From Saccharum officinarum (Eukaryota; Streptophyta; Magnoliopsida; Poales; Poaceae), in assembly GCA_020631735.1 (NCBI GenBank), contig CM036223.1, forward strand, positions 7,602,191-7,666,190: a DNA stretch of 64,000 nucleotides, read 5' to 3'. Below, in pieces: positions 1-10,211 of the stretch (positions are counted from its first letter, which is position 1; every line of letters starts with the position of its first letter). A model generated the notes under the pieces. That model had not been told where the DNA came from and searched no databases. It saw nothing but the letters and a program-made list of their open reading frames with translations. Both the position numbers and the translations under genes were made by a program.

Positions 1-2462
1 AATTAAGTAAAGTTAATAATAAATTATTTGCAAACCGGGAGAGAAATGCTCCGGGGCTTGCCTCTCTCAAAAGTGCTCGGACGGTGGTCGGGGCACTCGG
101 GGAGCTCTTCACCGACCTCCTCTTCGGCTTCTGTCACCTCCTGATGCTGCACCTCGAGCTGCTCCTCTGGCTCCTCGGGTAAGACGACTGGGTTCTCGGT
201 TTGCGATCCTATATGATGCAATGCGCGTAAGTGATTATGCAAATATGCTTCGAAGGAGATGAATGCAATTAATATGTTGAAATGCAAGGTAGTCAACATC
301 ATCCAAGAAACTATACACTACAAGCACATGTCATCTACTGCATTCTCTTCTACTACTAACATGTTAAGTTAACATATCTTATGAAATGCTTCAAAGATAC
401 ACCAAAGCTTTACTAATTTCTTAATCACACTTAAAGCAACACTTGCTTAAACCCTAAATAATAATAGGTTTGAATAGCAACATATATTTCTGATGCTCCT
501 AAAAATCTAAGAAAATTACAGTAGCATAATACTACCCTAAACAGACTACCATAAAAATTTCATGACATTTGGATAAGTAAATTATCCTATACAAAAATGA
601 CAAGCTATAGCATACAAATGAGCATGAAATTACTTTGTACTATGAAAAGTGTCAAACAACAGAATTAATATTTTCCTAGGTTCTTCATGGAATATAATGA
701 CTGTATAAAAATTATCACATGCATGTTTTATACAAAGTTTGCTCTCTAGCAAAAATAACAAAAATCAGCCATTAAAGGTACTTGAACTACTTCTCCAAAG
801 TTTTCCACAGCACATGCATGAAACATATTTTTCCTAAGAAGTACATGATATAAGAAGATTAACAAACTTGAAATCATATTTTTCTGATACATATAGGATT
901 TACTAACCATTTTACAAGATATCAGCAATATCAAGAATTAATTAAAGCTCTACAGAAAAGTATCCCAAAAATGACATGCAATATTTTTATATTGTAGATC
1001 TGGTTCCAATGAATCCATAGAAATTTATTTCACAATTTTTGGAGCTCAAATGAATACAAAAACATTTTCCACAATATTTTTCATCATGAATAATAAAAGA
1101 AAACAGAAAACGATTTTTATTATTGAAACTGGGCCGGCCCGGGGAAGTCAACCGGCCCACGGTCGTTTTTGGCCTGGTTCGCGCGCGGGGGAAAGAGCGA
1201 GCAGGCCGCTCGGAGGCGCGGCCCACAGGGCGGTGGCCCAGTGAAGCCGACGGGGAGGAACAGAGGGCGGCCTCGCCGGCGCTCTGGACCACGACGGCGT
1301 GGCGGTGGCCGACGGCCAACGGCCATCTCCGGCCACGAGCTGACCAGCGGGCGCGCGCACAGTGTCTGCGAGGAGATGGCGAACTCAGGAGAGGGGCTCA
1401 CGGGGATGGAGAGGGAGCGAGGAAGACGAGGGGCGGAGCGCGAGCTCGGCGGCCCCGTCGTGGTGGCGCGGCGGGAAGAGCTCGATTGAGCCTTACCGTA
1501 GGTGAACAAGGCAAACGGAGGTCCGTTCGGAGGAGAGGAGAAGGTGGCGGAGCTTGGAGCACAAGCAATCGGGCGGTGGTGGTTCACCGACGTCGGAACG
1601 CGACGACGGAGGCGAGGAAGTGCAGTGGAGAGCGGCTCTCCCGCTCGGGTTCTCCGGAGGAAGGAGAAAGGGAGCGAGCGAGGGGGCGAGTGGAATGGAG
1701 GCCAGACGCGCGCGGTGATTTGAGGCGGAGCGCGCGGGGTCCACGGGCGGCCACGCTGGGTGGCGTCGCCGGCATGCGGCCGCCACGCGGCGAGCGTGCT
1801 CTGCCGCGGCGCCAGCGAGCCACGCGCACGTGGGAGCGGGAGGGGAAGAGAGGCCGGCTTGGGCCGGGCCGAGGCGGGGAGCAGGCGCGGGCACGCGCGT
1901 GCGGAGGCGGGCCACTTCCGGCTGCGGGCTGAAACCGAGGCGGCGGCCTGCTAGGTTAGGATTTGATTTTTTTTCAAATTTCTAAATTCAAACCAATTTC
2001 TAATACAGTTTTCAAACCCTATTTTGAATAAGAAAAAGACCTTTTCTGGAAATGACCCAAAAATAAAAGTTGCTTAGAATTTAATTCTCTACAACTTTGA
2101 TTAAGAGGCCAACTCAAAATTCTCAATAGATTTTGAATTTGAGAATAAAAGCTAAATAGGGAGTATTTTTGAATATTTTCAGAATACACTTTTGAAACCA
2201 GTTTTTGACAAAACTTTGAGTAATTTAGTTGCTCCAAAAATTTGACCTATAATTCTAAGTGATATAAAATTTGTAGTTGCATAATTTTGATGAAAGGTAA
2301 TTAGCACATTTAGTGTGGAATTGTCACAACATGTTATGTAATACTAGTTTTCCAACTTTGATTTCCTTAAAGATGCACTCTAACCACATACAATTATAAA
2401 TGCAATGACATGGTATGCTCACGATTGAAATGTGAATGCTTGCGTAACACCGGAGTGTTACA
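1..2462 (-). mobile_element. 3' LTR (partial) of Ty3/gypsy chromovirus
   Basis: This stretch repeats 12413-14875 with a few percent differences, so it is the second LTR of the same element. The element is read on the minus strand, so this is its 3' LTR. Its inner end is TGTAACA on the minus strand, at 2462. The outer end, about 1.4 kb, lies beyond the window. A GC-rich block at about 1130-1950 contains long overlapping open frames on both strands, rich in Arg, Ala, Gly and Pro. I read these as compositional, not coding. In the first 260 bp I count roughly ten differences from the other LTR, so the insertion is not brand new. Confidence 0.92.
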
Positions 2463-5400
2463 GCCCTCCCCCCTTATAAAAATCTCGTCCCGAGATTTGG
2501 GTTACGAACCATTTATTATAAAAATCTTCGTATGCTTTTTGTAGGTATTCACTCGTTTCCCAAGATGCATCTCCCTCATCATGATGACTCCATTGTATCT
2601 TATATATTTTCACCACACTGTTTCGAGTAGCCCTTTCTTTGAAATCCAAAACTCGAATTGGCTGCTCACGATACACCAGATCTGACTTAAGTTTTATGCC
2701 TCGAGGTTCAATTATTTCCTCTGGAACGCGCAAACATTTCTTGAGATGTGATACGTGAAAAACTGGGAATATAGCACCCATTGATTCTGGTAATTCCAAT
2801 TTGTAAGCCACTGTATCCTTCCTTTCTAAGATTTTGTAGGGTCCTACAAACCTAGCGGCAAGCTTTCTGCGTATTCCAAACCGCTTCTTCTTCATTGGCG
2901 TGACTTTTAGATAAACATAGTCACCAACTTTGAATACAAGTGGTCTCCTTCTCTTATCCGCATAACTTTTCTGACGTGACTGAGCTGCTCTCATATTTTG
3001 CTGAATGATATGAACTTTCTTTTCGGCTTCTTCCACAAAATCAATACCATAATACCTTCTTTCCCCTGGCTCAATCCAGTTTAAAGGTGTTCTACACTTC
3101 CGGCCATACAGAGCCTCAAAAGGTGCCATCTTGATACTTTCTTGATAGCTATTATTATACGTGAATTCTGCTAAAGGTAACCACGACTCCCATGAACCTC
3201 TAGAAGACAACACACAAGCTCTTAACATATCCTCCAAAACAGCATTAACTCTTTCAGTCTGACCATCTGTTTGAGGATGATAGGCAGTGCTATGAATCAG
3301 ACTCGTTCCCAAATCTTTGTGCAAATGCTCCCAAAAGTGAGCGGTGAACTGTGACCCTCTGTCAAACACGATAGTCTTAGGTATGCCATGCAATCTCATA
3401 ATCTCTGCAATATACCTCTCGGCATATTGAGGTGGTCTATAAACTGTCTTGACAGGCAAAAAGTGGGCTATCTTGGTAAGACGATCCACGATTACCCAAA
3501 TCGAATCATGGCCTTTTCTGAGTAGTGGGCAAACCTGTGATGAAATCCATACTTATATCATCCCACTTCCAACTAGGTACTGACAAAGGTTGCAACAATC
3601 CAGCAGGTTTCATGTGAATAGCTTTCACTCGACAACATGTGTCACATCTGGCTACATAAGCTGTCATTTCCTTCTTCATCTTTGTCCACCAATAGCGAGG
3701 CCTTAGTTCTTGATACATTTTACTACTGCCAGGATGAATGGACAACTTAGAGTGATGGGCTTCATCCATAATTTTATTCTTAAGCTCTCTATCCTTTGGA
3801 ACAACGAGACGGTTGTCGAACCACAACACGTCCTGCTCGTCCACTCTGAAGTGTTTTGAAGGTTCTTCTTTAATTTTCTTTTTGATGTGGAATATCCCTT
3901 TGTCTGCTTTCTGACCTTCTATTATCTTACTCTCCAAGGTGCAACTGATCTGAATACTATGTAACACGACAGGGTGCATTAGATTAAAACCATCTTCGAG
4001 TAAGGGTTGCATATTCAGACAATGTGACTTTCTACTCAAAGCATCAGCTACCACATTGGCTTTCCCAGGGTGATACTGTACATTCAAGTTATAATCTTTA
4101 ATTAGTTCTAACCATCTTCGCTGTCTCATGTTCAATTCTGGTTGGGTGAAAATGTACTTGAGACTCTTATGATCGGTGAAAATATTGCACACATTACCAA
4201 GTAAATAGTGTCTCCAAATCTTTAAGGCATGCACTACGGCGGCAAGCTCAAGATCATGCGTCGGATAATTGATTTCATGTTTTCTCAACTGGCGGGAGGC
4301 ATAAGCAATGACTCTTCCTTCTTGCATCAGAACACAGCCTAATCCTGTTTTTGATGCGTCACAGAACACATCAAAAGGTTTCTCGATGTCTGGCTGTGCA
4401 AGAACTGGAGCAGTGGTCAACAGTTTCCGCAAGGTGTGGAAAGCTATCTCACACTCCTCTGTCCACACAAACTTGTGATCTTTCTGTAAGAGACTTGTCA
4501 TCGGCTTGGCAATCTTCGAGAAGTCTAGGATAAAGCGGCGATAGTAACCTGCTAACCCTAGGAAACTCCGGACTTCTGACACTGTGGTTGGAGTTTTCCA
4601 ATCCATAACCTCTTGTACTTTGCTCGGATCTACCGAAACTCCATTCTCAGATAGAATATGACCAAGGAAAGGAACTTTCTTCAACCAAAATTCACATTTG
4701 CTGAACTTAGCATACAACTTATGATCTCTCAGTCTGGTCAAGACAATTCTCAGATGTTCTTCATGATCTTTCTCATTCTCAGAGTATACTAGAATGTCAT
4801 CAATGAAGACAACTATAAACTTGTCCAACTCTGGCATGAAAACCGTATTCATCAGATACATGAAATATGCAGGAGCATTTGTTAAGCCAAAAGACATAAC
4901 AAGATACTCGTACAACCCGTATCTGGTAGAAAAAGCGGTTTTCGGGACATCTTGTGGCCTGATCTTTATCTGATGATACCCTGATCTTAGGTCTATCTTG
5001 GAGAACACCCTAGCTTTAGCCAACTGATCAAACAAAACGTCGATATGAGGCAACGGATATTTATTCTTGATAGTTACAGCATTAAGAGGTCGATAATCCA
5101 CACACATTCTTAGAGTACTCTTTTTCTTTTTCTTCACGAACAAGGCAGGACATCCCCACTCAGACTTACTCGGTCGGATAAACCCCTTCTTTAGCAATTC
5201 TTTCAGTTGCTTCTTCAGCTCAGCTAACTCATCCGGAGGCATCCGATAAGGTCTCCTCGAAATAGGAGCTGTCCTGGGGATCAACTCAATTCTAAACTCA
5301 ACATCTCTATCTGGAGGAAGGCCAGGTAACTCGTCTGGAAACACATCCGGGAACTCACACACTACCGGGATCTGGCGGATAGGAACAACTTCCATGGCAC

Positions 5401-5482
5401 AGGTCACCCTCACAAGGTTTGTTCTTTTGGGCAATGGTACCAGAAAAGTACCCTCTCCCTGGGGATCCTTAAGGGTAAGCAA
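2458..5482 (-). pseudogene. pol: Ty3/gypsy pol: RT, RNase H, integrase, chromodomain (one frameshift)
   Basis: Two frames make up one pol region. The first (5482-3506) carries reverse transcriptase with the active-site block FIDDILVYS (about 4790-4815), RNase H ([13 protein letters not shown]) and the integrase zinc region (HH...CDTC, about 3640-3760). The second (3489-2458) carries the DDE integrase core (MDRLTKIAHF, DRGSQFTAHFW, TDGQTERVN). It ends in a chromodomain-like tail (PIRVLDFKERATRN...WSHHDEGDASWE, about 2490-2690). That tail plus the RT type puts it among chromoviruses, probably Del/Tekay. The frames are split at about 3513-3516 by what looks like one extra T (plus strand) in a short run. 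A second homopolymer, seven C at 5506-5512, separates pol from gag-protease. Either could be mutation or consensus error. The stop TAA lies in the first bases of the LTR. Confidence 0.9.
2463..2473 (-). promoter_or_regulatory. Polypurine tract of the chromovirus
   Basis: The minus strand reads GGGGGGAGGGC directly before the LTR start TGTAACA. A purine run touching the 3' LTR is the standard primer site for plus-strand DNA synthesis in LTR retrotransposons. It lies inside the 3' end of the pol reading frame, which stops in the LTR. Confidence 0.85.
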
Positions 5483-5522
5483 CCGACTGCTTGTATCTAT
5501 GACTGCCCCCCCAGTTCTTCAT

Positions 5523-6989
5523 CTAGTTCATTCCTATTATTATATCCAAAACTAGTCCAGGCATAACTATCAGGTTTACTCGGAACTTCTGACTACCTAA
5601 CTCAAGGGTTGCCCCTCTAACCATCTTATTGGTTAACACATCAGCCCCGGCTGAACTTATACGATAACCATAACTCAATTCTGTGCATAGTTGTTCATAC
5701 TTCCGTGCAAATGCTTGACTCATAAAAGAATGCGAGGATCCAGAATCAAATAGAACAACTGCAGGGTGATGGTTAACAAGAAACTTACCGGCAGTTACAG
5801 GCTCTCCCTCAGGAATCTCATCAACGGTGGTATGGTGTACACGAGCAGTATAAGTATGTTGCTTCTTTTTAGGCGGATAAGGGCAGAACTTTGAAAAGTG
5901 GCCTGGCTGACCACAATTGTAGCAGGGCCCCTTCATTGTACCAGCAGATCCTATAGCTCCCTTGGAGTTGCTTTGTTCTGCAGCTGTGGTGATCTTTGCT
6001 GGCGGCATGGCCATCTTGTACGGCTTCTGTGGTCCCCTGTAGTTCTGGGTTTTATGCTGTGGCGGCCTGAACCTTGCACCAGGTGCGGACGGATGATAAG
6101 AAAGACGGTTTGCAGTGACAACTCTAGACTGGGATGGTCCTGACTCAAACACCCTCTTGCGATTCTTGGATGCAGTGTAGGCGTTGTTGTTCTTTTCTTG
6201 TTTCAAACAATCACTGACAAAGTCATTGAATCTGGCGCGGGTATTGGTACCCACATGCTTCATCATCTTCAGACTTAACCCTCTCTTGAAACTAGCAATT
6301 CTCTTTGCATCTGTGTCGACCATGTCTGGAGAATAGCGGCACAAGCTATTAAAGGCATGCAGATACCGTGTTACAGTCTTGGTACCTTGATTTAAGGCCA
6401 AGAACTCTCCGAGCTTCATCTCAACCAACCCTGGGGGAATATAAACTCTCCTAAATGCTTTGGTGAATTCTCTCTAAGTAATCTGGGCATTGGGAGGAAA
6501 GGTGGTGCGGTGATGCTTCCACCACATCCCTGCCAGTCCTTGTAACTGATGTGCAGCATATTCTGTCTTCAGAACTTCTGTCAGTCTCAACACACGGAAC
6601 TTGTCCTCCATAGTGTTGATCCATTCTTTAGCGTTGAGTGGCTCTGCTGCTTCCTTGAAAACTGGCGGCCTGGTGTCCATGAAATCCTTGAAATTGCTGT
6701 ACTGGTTCACCCCATGGCCACCACCTTGATTATTTCCCCTCTGAACATTTTCAGCGATGGTACGTAGAAAATCTTCCATATTCCTTTGTGACTGCTCAGC
6801 GTTGCGCTGGCTTCCAAGGAACTGTGCGAAGAATACCTCTGCAGTGAGCGGTGGAGGAGGGGGCAATTGTGGCTCTGGCTGTGGCTCCTGGTGATTGACG
6901 TTGTTTGCACCACCCCCACCAGCCCCTGCACCGTTGCCACCAGTTTCAGCGGCCTCATACGTGGCACGGCGAGTGTTTGCCATCTGCAT
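5523..6989 (-). pseudogene. gag: Ty3/gypsy gag-protease with premature stops
   Basis: The reading frame starts MQMANTRRATYE (ATG at 6989, or at 6983 for MANT). It has a retrotransposon gag domain (EWINTMEDKFRVL; KLGEFLALNQGTKTVTRYL), a classic CCHC knuckle (CYNCGQPGHFSKFC, about 5885-5930) and an aspartic protease block (LFDSGSSHSFMSQ, about 5715-5760). An in-frame TAG at 6474-6476 interrupts the gag domain, where related gags normally have Trp. The frame ends at another TAG (5523-5525), again at an expected Trp position just after the protease. Both fit single C-to-T changes on the plus strand, as expected for deaminated methylcytosine. Gag packages the RNA into particles and the protease cuts the polyprotein. 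This copy could make only a truncated gag. Confidence 0.88.
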
Positions 6990-7340
6990 ATTTCAGCAAC
7001 AAGTAATAATTGAGCGAAGTGGTAGTAATTGTATTCGAATGAACAATCATGCCATACTGAATTTATTGGAGAGAACAAGTCATGCAATAAAACAGAGGCA
7101 CAATAATCACATTCCAATTAAAACAACATCACTAATCAAATTACTTCGAATGCAACATCGCGTTCCATACAACCATGTTGCCAGCATACATACACTGGAC
7201 TTTTATGCGTTTGAGCATCACATACACAACCAAGATTCAAAAGATCGCCAGTCTCAAGATCGAACAGGATACAACACGATACATGGAAACCAAAAGAAGG
7301 CCATCGCGACAGAGCCTATCACTAACACAACGCAACTAGT
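6990..7340 (-). other. Leader between accessory ORFs and gag
   Basis: Non-coding spacer of the element. Just before the gag ATG the minus strand reads TGAAATATGCAG followed by ATGGC, so the start codon sits right after an AG that resembles a splice acceptor. The same arrangement precedes the H3-like ORF. No other feature seen. Confidence 0.5.
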
Positions 7341-7829
7341 CTACTCCTCGGGGCCGTCGTCGAGGTCGGAGGCGTCACCATTGCTACCTTCAGTAGCGGC
7401 GTCGTCGTCGACGTCCATCTGGGCGGCGTCCGAAGGAGCATACGGGCCCATCCCGTTGTAGAGGGCATGAAACTCTTCATGCAAGTTGGCATTATACCCT
7501 TCTAGCTCCTCGACCCTCTGCCTCAGAAGGTCCCTCTCGTTCCAGGCTTCATTTCTTTCCTGCACTAGTTGTCCCCTCATGCGGTCTGCATTTCTGTTGG
7601 CCTGAGTCAACGTCTGTACCCGCTGCATAGCACTCTCACCTCTCTCGAGAGCCCGATCTCGCTGCAAGCTCATGTCGGCCAACTGCTCCTGCAAGCTAGC
7701 TATAGCACGTGCTGGCTTCTTCTTCTGCTTCCTTGCTTCAAGCCGATCATTGCCACGCAGACTAGTCAAGGTCCAATAGGTACTCTCAAGACTCTGGTAT
7801 GCTTTGATGGCTGCATACATGGCACTCAT
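7341..7829 (-). CDS. Accessory ORF 0b: coiled coil with acidic tail (copy A)
   Basis: 162 aa, start MSAMYAAIKAYQ. The N-terminal third is basic (EARKQKKKPARA). The middle is a heptad-rich, Glu/Arg/Leu-rich stretch (LQEQLADMSLQRDRALERGES, then RQRVEELEGYNANLHEEF), which should form a coiled coil. The last 30 residues are strongly acidic (DVDDDAATEG...DASDLDDGPEE). No enzyme motif is visible. The start codon overlaps the stop of the upstream H3-like ORF as ATGA (7826-7829), in a different frame. This could allow termination-reinitiation, or the two may be halves of a former single ORF. Position between primer-binding site and gag matches the extra ORF reported from memory for some rice gypsy elements (RIRE3/RIRE8 orf0). 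Function unknown; an acidic, coiled-coil, histone-chaperone-like role is only a guess. Confidence 0.7.
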   Translation of the reverse strand: MSAMYAAIKAYQSLESTYWTLTSLRGNDRLEARKQKKKPARAIASLQEQLADMSLQRDRALERGESAMQRVQTLTQANRNADRMRGQLVQERNEAWNERDLLRQRVEELEGYNANLHEEFHALYNGMGPYAPSDAAQMDVDDDAATEGSNGDASDLDDGPEE

Positions 7830-8314
7830 TGTGTGGTTGTCGCTTGCCCGTCCTTCACTTGGGCCTCTAACCAGGGCACTTCCTTACGGTTGCACCCAAA
7901 TGGCATCACGAGGATCATCTCTCGGAAAGTACCGGCCAAAGCTGCTGCCAACTCATTAGGAAACATGCTCATTATGTCTCGGATGACGCGAAAGGCTACG
8001 CCCTCTGCACCCTCAACTGGAGTGCGTCCTTCAAACTCCAAATGCCAACCATCCCATTCTGGCGCATCACCAAGAGCAGGGACGGTGATTTCCACTACTG
8101 CAAGTCCATCCTTAGCTAACTGGCTCTCACTCCAGGAGTACACCGGCTCTTGACCCTCTGGGTACCCCACATCATGGAGCACTCTCCAAAGCAAGGTGGG
8201 CATGCCAAACTCACTTAGAAAAGTGTCCGTGCTGCGGCGCTCCCGCGGGGCCATCTGGTGACGGGGTGCTCTTTCGCCAGTGGACTTACGAGCAGTCTTC
8301 TTCGTGCGGGCCAT
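7826..8314 (-). CDS. Accessory ORF 0a with histone H3-tail-like N-terminus (copy A)
   Basis: 162 aa from the ATG at 8314; an in-frame upstream ATG at 8323 would add three residues (MLQ). After the initiator Met the protein begins ARTKKTARKSTGERAPRHQM. That matches histone H3 residues 1-20 at 15 positions, including R2, T3, K4, R8, K9, S10, T11 and R17. K14 is replaced by Arg and K18 by His. The rest does not look like a histone fold: it has WRVLHDVGYPEGQEPVYSW and DGWHLEFEGRTPVEG, which I do not recognise. I prefer the ATG at 8314 because it gives the exact H3 tail after Met removal and has G at +4. It ends by ATGA overlap with the coiled-coil ORF. The position in a chromovirus suggests a chromatin role, which is inference. 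Confidence 0.72.
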   Translation of the reverse strand: MARTKKTARKSTGERAPRHQMAPRERRSTDTFLSEFGMPTLLWRVLHDVGYPEGQEPVYSWSESQLAKDGLAVVEITVPALGDAPEWDGWHLEFEGRTPVEGAEGVAFRVIRDIMSMFPNELAAALAGTFREMILVMPFGCNRKEVPWLEAQVKDGQATTTQ

Positions 8315-8323
8315 CTGTAGCAC

Positions 8324-8766
8324 AAGTTTTTAAATTACCCGGGTGAGAACATATTTTAAGTTGATGTCACTTTTATCAAACTGGGATAATCCTTTTATAA
8401 GGGGAGGAATGCATGTTTATGAATGAAATGCACAGGCAATATGATGCATGCGCGAGTCTTACGTTCTTAACACTTAGAAAATAAAGACATCTAACGATGA
8501 ATTCGGTGGCATACAACGATCTCTCATATACGTAACTAATTCGATCTACACGATAAACGCTGTTAATATACCTGCAAAAAATTCATTTCAGCCCATATCC
8601 CATGAATGCATGAAAGCAGTAAATCTACCTAACACGCTCTACACGAATCCCCAAATACGTGTACAACGGTAGTAACTACCCAAACACATCGTCCTATTGA
8701 CGGCATCACGCTCAACGGACGAAACACCCACACATGCGATACTTTCATAAAAACATGTGTAAAAAT
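8324..8766 (-). other. Leader upstream of ORF 0a, copy A, ending at a gap
   Basis: Non-coding leader sequence of the element. It matches 10212-10659 almost base for base and breaks off at the N gap. No further feature seen. Confidence 0.6.
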
Positions 8767-8866
8767 NNNNNNNNNNNNNNNNNNNNNNNNNNNNNNNNNN
8801 NNNNNNNNNNNNNNNNNNNNNNNNNNNNNNNNNNNNNNNNNNNNNNNNNNNNNNNNNNNNNNNNNN
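8767..8866. other. Assembly gap, 100 N
   Basis: Exactly 100 N, the usual placeholder for a gap of unknown size. Sequence to the right (8867-10659) repeats sequence to the left (6969-8766). Confidence 0.99.
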
Positions 8867-9236
8867 GCGAGTGTTGCCATCTGCATATTTCAGCAACAAG
8901 TAATAATGAGCGAAGTGGTAGTAATTGTATTTCGAATGAACAATCATGCATACTGAATTTATTGGAGAGAACAAGTCATGCAATAAAACAGAGGCACAAT
9001 AATCACATTCCAATTAAAACAACATCACTAATCAAATTACTTCGAATGCAACATCGTGTTCCATACAACCATGTTGCCAGCATACATACACTGGACTTTT
9101 ATGCGTTTGAGCATCACATACACAACCAAGATTCAAAAGATCGCCAGTCTCAAGATCGAACAGGATACAACACGATACATGGAAACCAAAAGAAGGCCAT
9201 CGCGACAGAGCCTATCACTAACACAACGCAACTAGT

Positions 9237-9725
9237 CTACTCCTCGGGGCCGTCGTCGAGGTCGGAGGCGTCACCATTGCTACCTTCAGTAGCGGCGTCG
9301 TTGTCGACGTCCATCTGGGCGGCATTCGAAGGAGCATACGGGCCCATCCCGTTGTAGAGGGCATGAAACTCTTCATGCAAGTTGGCATTATACCCTTCTA
9401 GCTCCTCGACCCTCTGCCTCAGAAGGTCCCTCTCGTTCCAGGCTTCATTTCTTTCCTGCACTAGTTGTCCCCTCATGCGGTCTGCATTTCTGTTGGCCTG
9501 AGTCAACGTCTGTACCCGCTGCATAGCACTCTCACCTCTCTCGAGAGCCCGATCTCGCTGCAAGCTCATGTCGGCCAACTGCTCCTGCAAGCTAGCTATA
9601 GCACGTGCTGGCTTCTTCTTCTGCTTCCTTGCTTCAAGCCGATCATTGCCACGCAGACTAGTCAAGGTCCAATAGGTACTCTCAAGACTCTGGTATGCTT
9701 TGATGGCTGCATACATGGCACTCAT
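9237..9725 (-). CDS. Accessory ORF 0b: coiled coil with acidic tail (copy B)
   Basis: 162 aa, nearly identical to 7341-7829; the differences are in the acidic tail (SNAAQMDVDND for SDAAQMDVDDD). Same basic N-terminus, heptad-rich centre and acidic end. This copy follows a frameshifted ORF 0a, so the ATGA overlap is lost here. It may be the same locus as copy A if the repeat is an assembly artefact. Confidence 0.65.
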   Translation of the reverse strand: MSAMYAAIKAYQSLESTYWTLTSLRGNDRLEARKQKKKPARAIASLQEQLADMSLQRDRALERGESAMQRVQTLTQANRNADRMRGQLVQERNEAWNERDLLRQRVEELEGYNANLHEEFHALYNGMGPYAPSNAAQMDVDNDAATEGSNGDASDLDDGPEE

Positions 9726-9779
9726 TGTGTGGTTGTCGCTTGCCCGTCCTTCACTTGGGCCTCTAACCAGGGCACTTCC

Positions 9780-10211
9780 TTACGGTTGCACCCAAATGGC
9801 ATCACGAGGATCATCTCTCGGGAAAGTACCGGCCAAAGCTGCTGCCAACTCATTAGGAAACATGCTCATTATGTCTCGGATGACGCGAAAGGCTACGCCC
9901 TCTGCACCCTCAACTGGAGTGCGTCCTTCAAACTCCAAATGCCAACCATCCCATTCTGGCGCATCACCAAGAGCAGGGACGGTGATTTCCACTACTGCAA
10001 GTCCATCCTTAGCTAACTGGCTCTCACTCCAGGAGTACACCGGCTCTTGACCCTCTGGGTACCCCACATCATGGAGCACTCTCCAAAGCAAGGTGGGCAT
10101 GCCAAACTCACTTAGAAAAGTGTCCGTGCTGCGGCGCTCCCGCGGGGCCATCTGGTGACGGGGTGCTCTTTCGCCAGTGGACTTACGAGCAGTCTTCTTC
10201 GTGCGGGCCAT
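9780..10211 (-). CDS. Accessory ORF 0a with H3-tail-like N-terminus (copy B, altered C-terminus)
   Basis: 143 aa from the ATG at 10211. The H3-like tail (ARTKKTARKSTGERAPRHQ) and the body are identical to copy A. One extra base near 9820 (CTCGGGAAAG against CTCGGAAAG) shifts the frame, so the end reads FPRDDPRDAIWVQP and stops early. I cannot tell which frame is ancestral. Copy A's frame reaches the ATGA junction with ORF 0b, which favours copy A. A short homopolymer difference is also a typical long-read error. Confidence 0.6.
   Translation of the reverse strand: MARTKKTARKSTGERAPRHQMAPRERRSTDTFLSEFGMPTLLWRVLHDVGYPEGQEPVYSWSESQLAKDGLAVVEITVPALGDAPEWDGWHLEFEGRTPVEGAEGVAFRVIRDIMSMFPNELAAALAGTFPRDDPRDAIWVQP

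Noticed and set aside
1123..1932. Long open frame (269 codons) in the LTR, also at 13536-14345, with antisense partners
   Set aside because: Arg/Gly/Ala-rich in every frame of a GC-rich block; open on both strands at once; no domain. Conservation between the two LTRs follows from shared origin.
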